NCBI GenBank assembly: GCA_963978895.1
Contig: OZ022242.1
Coordinates: forward strand, 5,465,359-5,529,358
Reading direction: 5' to 3'
Source of the DNA: Erpobdella octoculata
Lineage: Eukaryota; Annelida; Clitellata; Hirudinida; Erpobdellidae
Length of the DNA: 64,000 bases
The translations under genes were made by a program, and so were the position numbers. The first letter of the stretch is position 1. Each line of letters opens with the position of its first letter. Positions 1-38,508 of this stretch are shown here, piece after piece. The notes under the pieces were generated by a model, which was not told the origin of the DNA, searched no databases, and saw nothing but the letters and a program-made list of their open reading frames with translations.

Positions 1-1501
1 TTCAGGTTTAGCCCGGCCCAAATAAAACCCTAAAATCACTAAAACATCTATATACTTGGTGAAAAATCTCGGCCCGTCCCACCTTGATTTAAGGTTTGGC
101 CTGGCCCGTGTGAAGACTCTAAAATAAAGGCTTGACCCGGCCGGTGATAAACTGGACTTAGCTACTTTTAACCGGCACAAAACTTCAAAATACTAATTTT
201 TACATTTGTAGCACTTACAGTTTTTGAGTAGCAGTTATTTTGAAATCAAATAACCCTTATTTCCACCCCACATTTGAGGTCCTGGAAACAAAATTTTTAA
301 AAAATGTTGAAACACTTATATCATTATTTTTTGAGTATATACTAAATACTAATTTTGACATCTGTAGCATTCACAGTTTTTGAGTAGCAGTTACTTTAAA
401 AACCAAAGAAACCTTTTTTCCACCCCACATTTGAGGTCCTGAAAACCAAAATTTCAAAAAATGGTGAAACACGTATATCATTATTTTTAGAGTAGAAACT
501 AAATACTAATTTTTACTTTTGTAGCATTCACAGTTTTTGAGTAGCAGCAACTTTAAAAACCAAGTAATCCTATTGTCCACCCCACATTTAAGGTCCTATA
601 ACCAAATTTGTAAAAAAATGGTGAAACACGTATATCTTTATTTTTAGAATAGAAACTAAATACTAATTTTGACATCTGTGGTATTTACAGTTTTTGAGTA
701 GCAGTTACTTTAAAAAACAAATAACCCTATTTTCCACCCCACATTTGAGGTCCTGAAAACCAAAATTTCAAAAAATGGTGAAACACATATATCCTTATTT
801 TTAGAGTAGAAACTAAATACTAATTTTTACTTTTTTAGCATTAACAGTTTTTGAGTAGAAGCTACTTTAAAAACCAAATAACCCAATTTTCCAACCCACA
901 TTTGAGGTCCGGGAAACCAAATTTGTATAAAATGGTGAAACACGTATATCTTTATTTTTAGAAAAGAAACTAAATAATAATTTTTACATCTGTGGTATTT
1001 ACTGTTTTTGAGTAGCAGTTACTATAAAAGACAATTAGCCTTATTTTCCACCCCACATTTGAAGTCCTGGAAACCAAATTTTCAAAATATGCTAAAACAC
1101 GTATTTTATTATTTTTGGAGTAGAAACTAAATACTAATTTTTACTCCTGTAGCATTCACAGTTTTTGAGTAGAAGCTACTTTAAAAACCAAATAACCCAA
1201 TTTTCCAACCCACATTTGAGGTCCGGGAAACCGAATTTTCAAAAAATGGTGAAACACGTATCTTTTTATTTTTCAAAAAGAATCTATATACTAAATTTCA
1301 GAAAAAATTTTTAGAAAATTTTTTCAGAAAAAAGTTTGTTTTCCAGTTTTTTCCCCTCAGGAGCAAAATTTTCAAAAATCCTTTCTTAGCGGATGTTTAC
1401 GCTATAAAAGTAATATAAGTTCCAAATTTCACGTTCCTAGGATGAGGCGTTTGAGCTCGGCGTTGATTATCAGTCAGGACATGTTCTTTTATATATATAG
1501 A
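1..1501 (-). mobile_element. Helitron-like non-autonomous element, copy 1 (cut by window edge)
   Basis: Read on the minus strand, the element starts TCTATATATATAAAAG at 1501 and runs out of the window. It is near-identical to 1737-3252, at an offset of about 1736 bp. The interior holds about seven diverged units of roughly 156 bp (recurring cores are 'tttttgagtagcag' and 'ccccacatttgaggtcc') and a CCCGGCCC-rich segment. No coding capacity is visible. The 5' TC end is characteristic of Helitrons; the class is inferred from structure only. Confidence 0.65.
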
Positions 1502-3252
1502 CTAGCAGTGCCCGTAGCGGCTTCGCTCGCATGAAATTAGAGAGTTTGAACAGTGCATCCATAGTAGAGATCAATTGTTTAGGTCTCGGCTAGGCCCGTC
1601 GACAACTTAGCCCAGCCCGTTTTAAAAATCCGAACTCCTGGTCCGGCACAGCCCGTCTGAATTAGGCCCTACCCATTTTTACAGGCCTAGAAGTTCTATA
1701 TACTTGATGAAAAACTTCGGCCCGTCCCACCTTGACTTCAGGTTTAGCCCGGCCCAAATAAAACCCTAAAATCACTAAAACATCTATATACTTGGTGAAA
1801 AATCTCGGCCCGTCCCACCTTGATTTAAGGTTTGGCCTGGCCCGTGTGAAGACTCTAAAATAAAGGCTTGACCCGGCCGGTGATAAACTGGACTTAGCTA
1901 CTTTTAACCGGCACAAAACTTCAAAATACTAATTTTTACATTTGTAGCACTTACAGTTTTTGAGTAGCAGTTATTTTGAAATCAAATAACCCTTATTTCC
2001 ACCCCACATTTGAGGTCCTGGAAACAAAATTTTTAAAAAATGTTGAAACACTTATATCATTATTTTTTGAGTATATACTAAATACTAATTTTGACATCTG
2101 TAGCATTCACAGTTTTTGAGTAGCAGTTACTTTAAAAACCAAAGAAACCTTTTTTCCACCCCACATTTGAGGTCCTGAAAACCAAAATTTCAAAAAATGG
2201 TGAAACACGTATATCATTATTTTTAGAGTAGAAACTAAATACTAATTTTTACTTTTGTAGCATTCACAGTTTTTGAGTAGCAGCAACTTTAAAAACCAAG
2301 TAATCCTATTGTCCACCCCACATTTAAGGTCCTATAACCAAATTTGTAAAAAAATGGTGAAACACGTATATCTTTATTTTTAGAATAGAAACTAAATACT
2401 AATTTTGACATCTGTGGTATTTACAGTTTTTGAGTAGCAGTTACTTTAAAAAACAAATAACCCTATTTTCCACCCCACATTTGAGGTCCTGAAAACCAAA
2501 ATTTCAAAAAATGGTGAAACACATATATCCTTATTTTTAGAGTAGAAACTAAATACTAATTTTTACTTTTTTAGCATTAACAGTTTTTGAGTAGAAGCTA
2601 CTTTAAAAACCAAATAACCCAATTTTCCAACCCACATTTGAGGTCCGGGAAACCAAATTTGTATAAAATGGTGAAACACGTATATCTTTATTTTTAGAAA
2701 AGAAACTAAATAATAATTTTTACATCTGTGGTATTTACTGTTTTTGAGTAGCAGTTACTATAAAAGACAATTAGCCTTATTTTCCACCCCACATTTGAAG
2801 TCCTGGAAACCAAATTTTCAAAAAATGCTAAAACACGTATTTCATTATTTTTGGAGTAGAAACTAAATACTAATTTTTACTCCTGTAGCATTAACAGTTT
2901 TTGAGTAGAAGCTACTTTAAAAACCAAATAACCCAATTTTCCAACCCACATTTGAGGTCCGGGAAACCGAATTTTCAAAAAATGGTGAAACACGTATCTT
3001 TTTATTTTTCAAAAAGAATCTATATACCAAATTTCAGAAAAAAATTTTAGAAAAAATTTTTAGAAAAAAGTTTGTTTTCCAGTTTTTTCCCCTCAAGAGC
3101 AAAATTTTCAAAAATCCTTTCTTAGCGGATGTTTACGCTATAAAAGTAATATAAGTTCCAAATTTCACGTTCCTAGGATGAGGCGTTTGAGCTCGGCGTT
3201 GATTATGAGTCAGTCATCTGTCAGTCAGGACATGTTCTTTTATATATATAGA
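1502..3252 (-). mobile_element. Helitron-like non-autonomous element, copy 2 (complete)
   Basis: On the minus strand the 5' end is TC (3252-3251), preceded by A. The 3' end is CTAG (1505-1502), preceded by a short hairpin AGCGAAGCCGCT (1527-1516) and a 10-nt spacer. A 5' TC end, a 3' hairpin followed by CTRR, and no target duplication are the structural hallmarks of Helitrons. Copy 1 begins at the very next base, so the two form a head-to-tail dimer. The interior is seven-fold repetitive and non-coding; a transposition protein would have to come from elsewhere. Confidence 0.7.
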
Positions 3253-3410
3253 TTGAAATATCCTTTTTATGACAGGATTAAAAACTATTATTAACTAATA
3301 ATTTGAATAAACTATATGCCAAGCAAAATCCTCAATCTAGCAATTTTAATTTACTTTCAGTTATTTTAATGTTTTCAAGTTTTTTTTTACAAAAAAAAAA
3401 CGAAAACAAC

Positions 3411-20580
<17,170 letters not shown>

Positions 20581-20695
20581 TTTGCGGCAGCTTGATTTGC
20601 CTTCGTGTTAGCGAGCGAGCGCCGTGTATGAAAATGTCTTATTTTGTTCCTCACTCTCGACGGTCATTTTATAGCTCCATCGGTGATTGACAATG

Positions 20696-20745
20696 TGTGT
20701 GTGTGTGTGTGCGTATGTGTGTCTGTGTATGTATGTGTGTGTGTC
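20696..20745. repeat. (TG)n tract upstream of the aminopeptidase start
   Basis: A TG dinucleotide run with GC/TATG interruptions, about 115 bp upstream of the aminopeptidase ATG and therefore in the presumed promoter. I see no clear TATA box nearby. Confidence 0.85.
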
Positions 20746-21023
20746 ATATCGTGTTGCATGCGACCCTCGACGTTTTTCAATGAAAATATTACCACAATTT
20801 GTTTTCGAATAAACGCAAATTAAAAATATAAAGAATGTTCAACTCAAAAATTAATTTAATTTCCATTTTTAAAAACTTTTTTTTTAATATGTTAGCGCTG
20901 TTTGGAATGTCCCTGAATAAAAACTAAAAATTTCAACAAATAATCTACAGGATACCGAAGTTACCACTTAATTTCCTAGCAACCGTTTTCATTCCATGGC
21001 TTCTCGACCGCAATTTTAAACGC

Positions 21024-21110
21024 ACCCCTGCAGTGTCGTGCAGCCCTATGGAGCACCCCTGCAGTGTCATGCAGCCCTATGGAGCACCCCTGCAGTGTCG
21101 TGCAGCCCAT
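21024..21110. repeat. 31-bp tandem repeat, about 2.7 units
   Basis: The unit begins cctgcagtgtcgtgcagccc and ends gagcacc. Units differ by one base (cgtg/catg). A loosely related GCAGT-rich stretch continues to about 21330. Confidence 0.9.
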
Positions 21111-21415
21111 GCTGTATCCCATGGAGCCTCCCTACAATTTCCCATGCAATATACCCCTTGCGGTCTCCCTGCAGTATTCCACGGATTCCCCGTACAGCTT
21201 TCAATGCAGTCACCCAAACAGTATCCCACGCAAGCAGTCTCTGTATTTCATTTATATAGTTTTCATGCAGTCCCACAGGATTTCTTTGCATTTTACACGT
21301 AGTCCCACTGCAATGTTTGCAGTTTTCATCGTCTCACGGTAGTTTCCCAACACTTTCATGAATATCCAATGAACGCTTCTACTTCTCGTTCTACAACTAA
21401 AAAGTGTGCACTTTT

Positions 21416-21630
21416 AGTACATCTGCACTCGAGTTCATCTACAGTTGGGTACAGCTGCACTCGAGTTCATCTACAGTCGGGTACAACTGCACTCGAGTTC
21501 ATCTACAGTCGGGTACATCCGCACTCGAGTTCTTCTACAGTCGGGTACATCTGCACTCGAGTTCTTCTACAGTCGGGTACAGCTGCACTCGAGTTCATCT
21601 ACAGTCGGGTACATCTGCACTTGTCGTCTT
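21416..21630. repeat. 32-bp tandem repeat, about 6.5 units
   Basis: The unit begins gggtacatctgcactcgagt. Units differ at one or two sites (catct/cagct/caact; ttcatc/ttcttc). It lies in the spacer between the aminopeptidase promoter and the 3' end of the next minus-strand gene. It is open in all three plus frames, but there is no evidence of coding. Confidence 0.93.
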
Positions 21631-22312
21631 GAAAACAAACACTTCTTTTTTGAGATGCTTGTATTTATGTTTTATTTTCTACAGAACTTTTTAACTTTAA
21701 AAATGAAAAATAAACTAATTGTATAATCGAAACAAGCTAAGCCAATGTGAAATTGATATAATGAAACGAAATTAAATTACGTTTTAAAAACAAATCTGCA
21801 ACAAAGAAAATTAAATACAGCGTCAAATTATATGATTTTTTGGTAGTCTCGATTAGATATGTCACTGTGAACAAAAACAGAAGTTTGGAATCTATAAATA
21901 GAAAGTCAACAAATCAACAAACCATGTGGTAACTAGGTCATGTTTAGTTAATGGCAGAAATTCAAAATTTTAAAAATACTAAAGTAACGTAACTAGATGA
22001 ACATTTAATTTTCAACAAATTCCATAAGTGATTTTTTATGATGATGATGATGGTGATTATAATAAAATTACAACTGCGTTAATAACCTTCATAACAATAA
22101 TAACAATAATAACTAAAATAATAATAATAATTATTATTATACACGAATGCTGGAAAAATATTTCTTTGTTTACATAAAATAAAGAAAAAGAAAGAAATCT
22201 TAACACTGTCGAAAATTGATTGTAGCTATGCGACTGATTAATGAGTTGCAGATGCAAATAATTCCAAAACGAAAACAACGGCAACTAACCAAACAACAAC
22301 AACACAAACAAC

Positions 22313-31239
<8,927 letters not shown>

Positions 31240-31654
31240 ATCTGTACCTTGACCTACTTAGACCTGTCGCGTCAAGTATCGATTGCTATTGTCTTACGTT
31301 CTTCTTTATTCTTTAGCATTTATTATCTATTGTTAAGGCAGGCATTTAGACTTTTTTATGTGAGTTTGTGGGCAGTTTTAAAGTGCCCAAATAAGCAATA
31401 ACAAAAAAGCAAAACAACCGGGGGAACAGGGGACATGTTCCCTCCACAATTTTTGAGGTGGGAGACAACAATGTATTTGTTCCCCCACTTTTACAATGTC
31501 ATGGTTTTTTACTTAAGGCCATAAAATTGGCGACCCCAGTTGAGCAGTTTTTTTTAATAAAAATCTTGTTATACAGGATTTTAAGGTAGCATAACAAGAT
31601 GTGCTTATGGAGAATGAGACCAGAAACTTCAAACTTATTGTAGGTAAAATAAGT

Positions 31655-32150
31655 TTTTTTCTAAAGATGATGATGCCTTAGCTAAATGGCTGCGTCGATC
31701 CAACCCTTTTACCCATCCAGAAATTCAAAATGAGGTGTTATCTCTCATGACTGATCAATTGCAGGGTAATCTCTTCGATGAGATAAAATTGTCAAAATAT
31801 GGCTAATACGCCTTAATTGTTGAAGGTACAACTTACACCACCGCACGGATCAGTTGTCTATCTGCATCAGGTTTGTAAATGACAATTTAATACCTAAATA
31901 AATCTTCCTGGGGCTTTACACTGCTTCATCTTCTTCTGCGGCAATGACAGTTGGTTTTAGTGAAGATTTTTTAATGCGTTTCAATCTATCTTTGCTGGGA
32001 CTCCAAGGACTGTGCGATGATGGATCCGCTAATATGAAGGAAGCCTTTTCAGGTGTGCTGGCTCGCTTTCTTGAAAAGGAACCACGTGTGACTATCGTTC
32101 ACTGTAGCAACCACTGCATGAATCTGACCACGCAAAATGCTGTAAACAAA
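31655..32150 (+). pseudogene. hAT/DUF4371-like (ZMYM1-type) transposase relic
   Basis: Frame-shifted pieces read DDDALAKWLRRSNPFTHPEI, then DQLSICIRFVNDNL, IFLGLYTASSS, GLQGLCDDGSANMKEAFSG and VTIVHCSNHCMNLTTQNAVN. The DGxxNM and VHCxxHxxNL phrases are typical of the catalytic part of hAT-type transposases with DUF4371. Stops (for example TAA after KLSKYG) and at least one shift make it dead. Ends are not identified. Confidence 0.75.
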
Positions 32151-32967
32151 TTCTTCTTCTTCATAACACTCTACAATAGTCTACAATATACCCACGCATG
32201 AGTGTGCTGTTTTCTTCAAAGAATCCCGAGTGTGGAAAACAATTTCGAGCAACGTGTTGGCAGAACTTGATGAGAATGAGGAGATGGAAAATTCAACTGA
32301 GTTTGGATCAAAAAGTTTTTTTCTCCCGCTAATAAGTATTTGCCCCACAAGATGGACAGAAATTGATAGATAATTATCATGCCACAATCTGCACCAGGAG
32401 GTTTGGGCTTATTTTTCCGCCAGTTTGTTTTTCTGAATATCGGCATTACATTTTTGGCAACTTTTACTATCGTATATTTATGTACAAATGTGATTCAAAT
32501 AAAAATATAGTAGAGTAATTATTGAAGAAATGAACATTTAATTAGTACAAACAAGTTACAAACTTTAATATTTTAGATTAAAAAATAAAAAAAATCTTTA
32601 TAGAAAATTGTCACCTCCATTTTTTAAAACGATGCATTCATGTCTTTATATTTTTTTATACCAATAAAATCTGTTCATATTTGACTTGAGTTTCTGTTTA
32701 ATGTGTTCAGTAATATTTTTGTTAACGAAAACTGAATAAAAACGAAAATTTTTATTGTATTCGTTAATAATAACGAAAGAAAAACTTTAATTATTTGAAA
32801 ACCGTAAATAGAATAAAAACTATATTTAAATAGTACAAACTGAATAATAATAATAACGAAAATTATTTTCTGAACGATAATAAAATAAAAATAAAATTTA
32901 AATAATGCAAACTAAATAAATACAAAAATTAATTTTTTAACGAAAATTGTTGAAAGTTGTGTACATA

Positions 32968-33386
32968 AGGCGGGCGCACACGAACAACTTAGTTGTGCAA
33001 CTAAGTTGTGCAACTCGAGTTGTGCAGCCAAATTGCTCGTGTGCGCGCCATGAGTTGAGCAACCTTTTAAGTTGTCAACTCAGTTGCCCAACTAGTTTAG
33101 TTTTCAAATTCGTTTGAAAACTTTGGACAACTTTTAGTCACTAGTCTTTCTGTAATTAGTTAAATAGTTCTTTTTATAAGAAAAATATAAAAATAGAATG
33201 AACCAGCGATTCTGTTATGAATTTGATAAATGTGACGGAATTTGATTTAATGTAATAAATTAATTTATTAGAGAATTTCAACGAAAAATGATAACTGTTA
33301 CTCTAAGCGTGTGCGCGCAAAGGTTGCTCAAGAAATTTAGTTGTGCAACTAAATTGCTCAAATTTGTTGTTAGTGTGCGCCCGCCT
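32968..33386. mobile_element. PIF/Harbinger-like MITE (419 bp)
   Basis: Near-identical inverted ends AGGCGGGCGCACACGAACAA and (reverse complement) AGGCGGGCGCACACTAACAA, followed at both ends by palindromic 'agttgtgcaact'-type repeats. The flanking ATA on both sides could be a 3-bp duplication. No coding sequence. The superfamily is inferred from terminal style and duplication length. Confidence 0.65.
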
Positions 33387-33916
33387 ATAGATATTAGCAT
33401 AGATAACCAATATCTGTGGATATCTATGATATAGATTTCTATGGTTGTGTAACTTTTTAAATGTACACCCATTTCTTTCTTATCTTTCTTGTTATCATAA
33501 ACGTTGTAATCATTGAAAACAATTATGAGTTCTCTTGCAAAAATGCTTGTTGGGCGAAAAAAAATTAGTTCCGTGTGGGAATTTTTGTTTACGATTCAAG
33601 CACCAACAAATCTAAATGTAAGGCAATGGATTCTAAAAATAAAAAATCTTTCTGTGTTACACAATTATTATTTTTCCATATATACACTGTATGAAATTGG
33701 ATATAGTAAGAAAAATATTAAGAGCATAAACAAAATGTTTTAGAGCATGAAAATTGAACAAAAACAAAAAAAACGAAATTTTTTTATCTGAATAAAATAA
33801 AAATAAAAACGAAAATTATTTAAGGAACTGTAATAAAATAAAAACTAAATTTAATTTTGTAGAGATAAATAATAATAAAAACTAAAACTATTTGATAAAC
33901 TAAAATAAAATAATAA

Positions 33917-35059
<1,143 letters not shown>

Positions 35060-35560
35060 TCTATATATATAAAAGAACATGTCCTGACTGACTGACTGAC
35101 TGACTGACTAACTGACTGACTGACTGATAATCAACGCCGAGCTAAAACGCCTCATCCTAAGAACGTGAAATTTGGAATTTATATTACTTTTATAGCGTAA
35201 GCACTTACGAAGGAAGGATTTTTTAAAATTTTGCTCTTGAGAGAAGGAAACTGGAAAACAAATGTTTTTCTAAAACAACGTATATCTCGAAAACCAAAAA
35301 CGAAGGGCTTTTGAAATATGGTATCTAGATTCTTCACTGTGGAGTAGAGCGCTGCACGGACCGGGCCAGGCCGTGATTTTAGGGTTTTCAGACCGGATGG
35401 GACAAACCTGAAGTCAAGGTGGGACGGGCCGAGATTTTTCGCCAAGTATATAGAAATTTTAGGCCTGTAAAAACGGGCCAGGCCCAAATTAGATAGGCCG
35501 TGCCGGGCCTGAAATTTTGGCTTATGAATCGGGCAGGGCCAAGTTGTCGACCCCCACCTC
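35060..35560 (+). mobile_element. Helitron-like copy, plus strand, 3' truncated
   Basis: It starts A|TCTATATATATAAAAGAACA, the same 5' end as the minus-strand copies, then GACT repeats and the 'taatcaacgccgagct' segment. It jumps directly to the CCCGGCCC-rich part, lacking the 156-bp repeats, and loses the 3' hairpin-CTAG end near 35560. Confidence 0.65.
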
Positions 35561-35564
35561 GTTT

Positions 35565-35790
35565 GCGAGCTGCAGCTTTCGGAAAAGGGCTTTTGAACTG
35601 AAAACTCTCATCGATGATTGAGAATAAGCTTTACTTTCAAAACTATCTCCTCTGCGAATTGCATCCAGTCTACGCCTCAGTGATGTTTAACTGGCAAGCA
35701 AGCTTTCAAAACATCTTCTACTGCTCTTTCCATGTTTTTTTGGGACCATCCCCCCTTCACAGCTGTAGATAGTCTGTTTCTCATTCTGAA
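35565..35790 (-). pseudogene. Possible pogo/psq-type DNA-binding fragment
   Basis: The minus strand reads MRNRLSTAVKGGWSQKNMER and AVEDVLK, then after a frame shift SLRRRLDAIRRGDSFES. The pattern resembles the N-terminal helix-turn-helix of pogo/CENP-B-like transposases, but it is short and broken. Low certainty. Confidence 0.3.
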
Positions 35791-36659
35791 ACATAACCAT
35801 AACAACATTAAGTGATTAATATGTATATGTCTTCAATATATTAAGCAATTTCATTATATTACATTAACATTTTTATCAATAATGAACTTAAACACATTTA
35901 TGAAAATTTAAACATTCAGTAATACTGAATAACTATGGTCATTCAGTACGACCTTACAGTGGTCATTTAGTACGAACCGAGATGTACGAGCATTTAGTCT
36001 GCTACGAGCAAAATAATAATTTTTGACATCCAAACTTTATATTAAAATATTAATCAAACATCTCTTTATTTACTAAAAAAATCTTACAAAATATAAACTT
36101 AAATATTTGATACGAATAGAATAGTTCTGACCTGACTCGTTTTCACTTTTTCGTGCGAAAAAACAAAAAGCTCTATAAATGCTGAACGAAATACACGAGA
36201 GACAAAAGAACAACAGTGAACAAAGAGTTCATATATATACGCATTTTAAAAAAGAGATGGGCGTAAAAAATAATTTAACAAATGAGAAAATCTCAGTGGC
36301 CCTTCTGTACAGTGGCTATTCAGTCCGGTTCTCCCCTACTTGATAACTGTTAAATTATGCTTATTATTATCGTGAACTCCTCTTTTAATGTCAACGAGCA
36401 GGCTTCCTCACATCCTTAAACTGCCTGACTGATGGCGATCACTACATTCGTCCCGAGATAATCTTTACATTTTATTAGGCTAAGGTAAATAATTATAATT
36501 AATAAAACTTGAGTCTACCCTTTTCTAAACCTAACTAATAAATAAATTCACTTTTTAAATTTCAGTCATTACTTTATATTTCAATACAAACAAAGTTTAT
36601 CAGATTTAGATGTTAACTGTCTACCATCGGCATAAATATTTAACTTATTTTTAATGTGA

Positions 36660-37450
36660 CAAAAACATAAACATAAACATAAACATAAAGGAAATGATGG
36701 GCGCAAACTATATGTCTCTATGCCCATATCTAGAATTATATAAAATATTGTTCATATATATGTTCTATAAATAAATGTATGTATATATTATTAAAAATCC
36801 TTTTTATAGTTGTACATAATGTCGCTTATTTCGAAATGACAGTCGATTAATCTTTTAAATTCATTAACTTGTTCGGCTTCTATGATTTTCGAAGGGAGGT
36901 TGTTCCAAATTGCAGTCGATCTGGTCAGGAAGAAATATTTTCTGCAGTTGCCGTTGAATCTTTGTGTTTCCAGTTTGAACTTGTGACCTCTTGTTCTTCT
37001 TTCTTCTGATATCTTTATATTAGGAAAACACAAACGTCCTTCTTTGTCTTGAATTAAGTTGTAGAGCATGATCAGGTCCCCCCTCAGTCTTCTGTACTTT
37101 AAACAAGGAAGCTTCAAAATTCTCAACCTGTTTTCATATTTCAATCCTTTGCATGCCTTGACCATTTTTGTTGCTCTCTTCTGGACTCTTTCAATGGCTT
37201 CTATGTCTTTTTTCTTCTATGGTGACCACACACTGACTGCATACTCCAATCTGGATCTAACCAAAGCTTTATAAATCAATATAAAAGAATCTTTTGTCAA
37301 ATCTTTAAAATTTCGTGAAATTATACCTAACAGTGAAAAACATTTTTTAATTATTTCATAAATGTGATCTACAAATGTTAGTGAACTCTGGAATGTAACA
37401 CCTAAATCTTTTATTTTGTCAAAAAAATTAAGTTCCACTCCTTCTATATT
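36660..37450 (-). pseudogene. 5'-truncated CR1/jockey-like LINE, RT C-terminal part
   Basis: The minus strand encodes IKDLGVTFQSSLTFVDHIYE, YKALVRSRLEYAVSVWSP, then an in-frame TAG, KDIEAIERVQKRATKMVK, YRRLRGDLIMLYNLI, TRGHKFKLE and STAIWNNLPSKII. This is the usual tail of a non-LTR reverse transcriptase. The single stop within an otherwise continuous frame marks it as recently dead. Its 3' side ends in a (TTTATG)n run (36663-36690), like other LINEs with short 3' repeats. Confidence 0.85.
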
Positions 37451-37804
37451 ATATAGTTATCGAACATAGACTAAAATATCTAAATATTATAACCTTAAAT
37501 AAATATTTTTAAAAATAGCTTATTTTTATCTGCTTCGCTAGGACCAGGATAAGCAATTAGAAAAAAAAATCGTTAGTTCGACCGAGAACTTCATGTCAGT
37601 CAAAGTGCAATGAGATCGCCACGTGAAATAATAACAACCTTTCACCTTCACCTTTCAACACTCTAGCGGAAACTGGAACAGCTACATGAACTTTGAATTA
37701 ACCCTGTGATGACCTGAGTCAACTTTTGGATATGTAAAAAAACTATAGAGATGCGAAAAAATAAGCCGTACTAAGTTGTATTCATTCATATTACTATTAT
37801 ATAA

Positions 37805-38027
37805 CTAGAAAAACCACGTTAAAAATGACGGTTTTTGTTTTTATCGAAATTTTCACACAACCTTCAGAGTCAATATGGGCAGTTATTTGTAAAAAGAATA
37901 ACAATCGGTCACAAAATGAGTGGAGCGGGAGCGAGAGAGCGAACGGGAACTGGGGAATGAGCGTGAACCGGGAACGGAAAAGCAAGCGAAACTGGAAAGT
38001 GACCGGGAACAGAAGAGCAAACGGGAA
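37805..38027. mobile_element. Fragment of the 'gcgggaaagcgaccggg' family, left end
   Basis: It begins CTAGAAAAACCACGTTAAAA (compare CTAGAAATACCCCGTCAAAA at 50562) and runs through 'cggtcacaaaatgagtggag' (shared with 58770) into the GAGCGGGAGCGAG repeat. The (CATA)n array follows at once. Confidence 0.5.
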
Positions 38028-38313
38028 CATACATACATACATACATAAATACATACATACATACATACATACATACATACATACATACATACATACATAC
38101 ATACATACATACATACATACATACATACATACATACATACATACATACATACATACATACATACATACATACATACATACATACATACATACATACATAC
38201 ATACATACATACATACATACATACATACATACATACATACATACATACATACATACATACATACATACATACATACATACATACATACATACATACATAC
38301 ATACATACATACA
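38028..38313. repeat. (CATA)n array
   Basis: About 285 bp of CATA tetranucleotide with one AATA variant at 38045. Confidence 0.98.
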
Positions 38314-38508
38314 AACATTGGTAATTATGTATACAGATTTTTTATTTTAAAAAAAATTAAAGCAATTTTGTCGCCAATATCATCACAAAATATCTTTTGA
38401 TCTTCCTCTGTATTTAGTGGACTCGTCAGTTTGCATTAAGTTTTAACTTAAGTGCTTGTGACAGCCCTGCATATACGTCGAAACTGAACCAGTAAGTTTA
38501 ATGGAGAG

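Noticed and set aside
1662..1916. 84-codon minus frame with Ala/Arg-Pro repeats (also 44864-45058)
   Set aside because: It lies in the CCCGGCCC-rich part of the Helitron-like element; copies do not preserve the frame and no family is recognisable.
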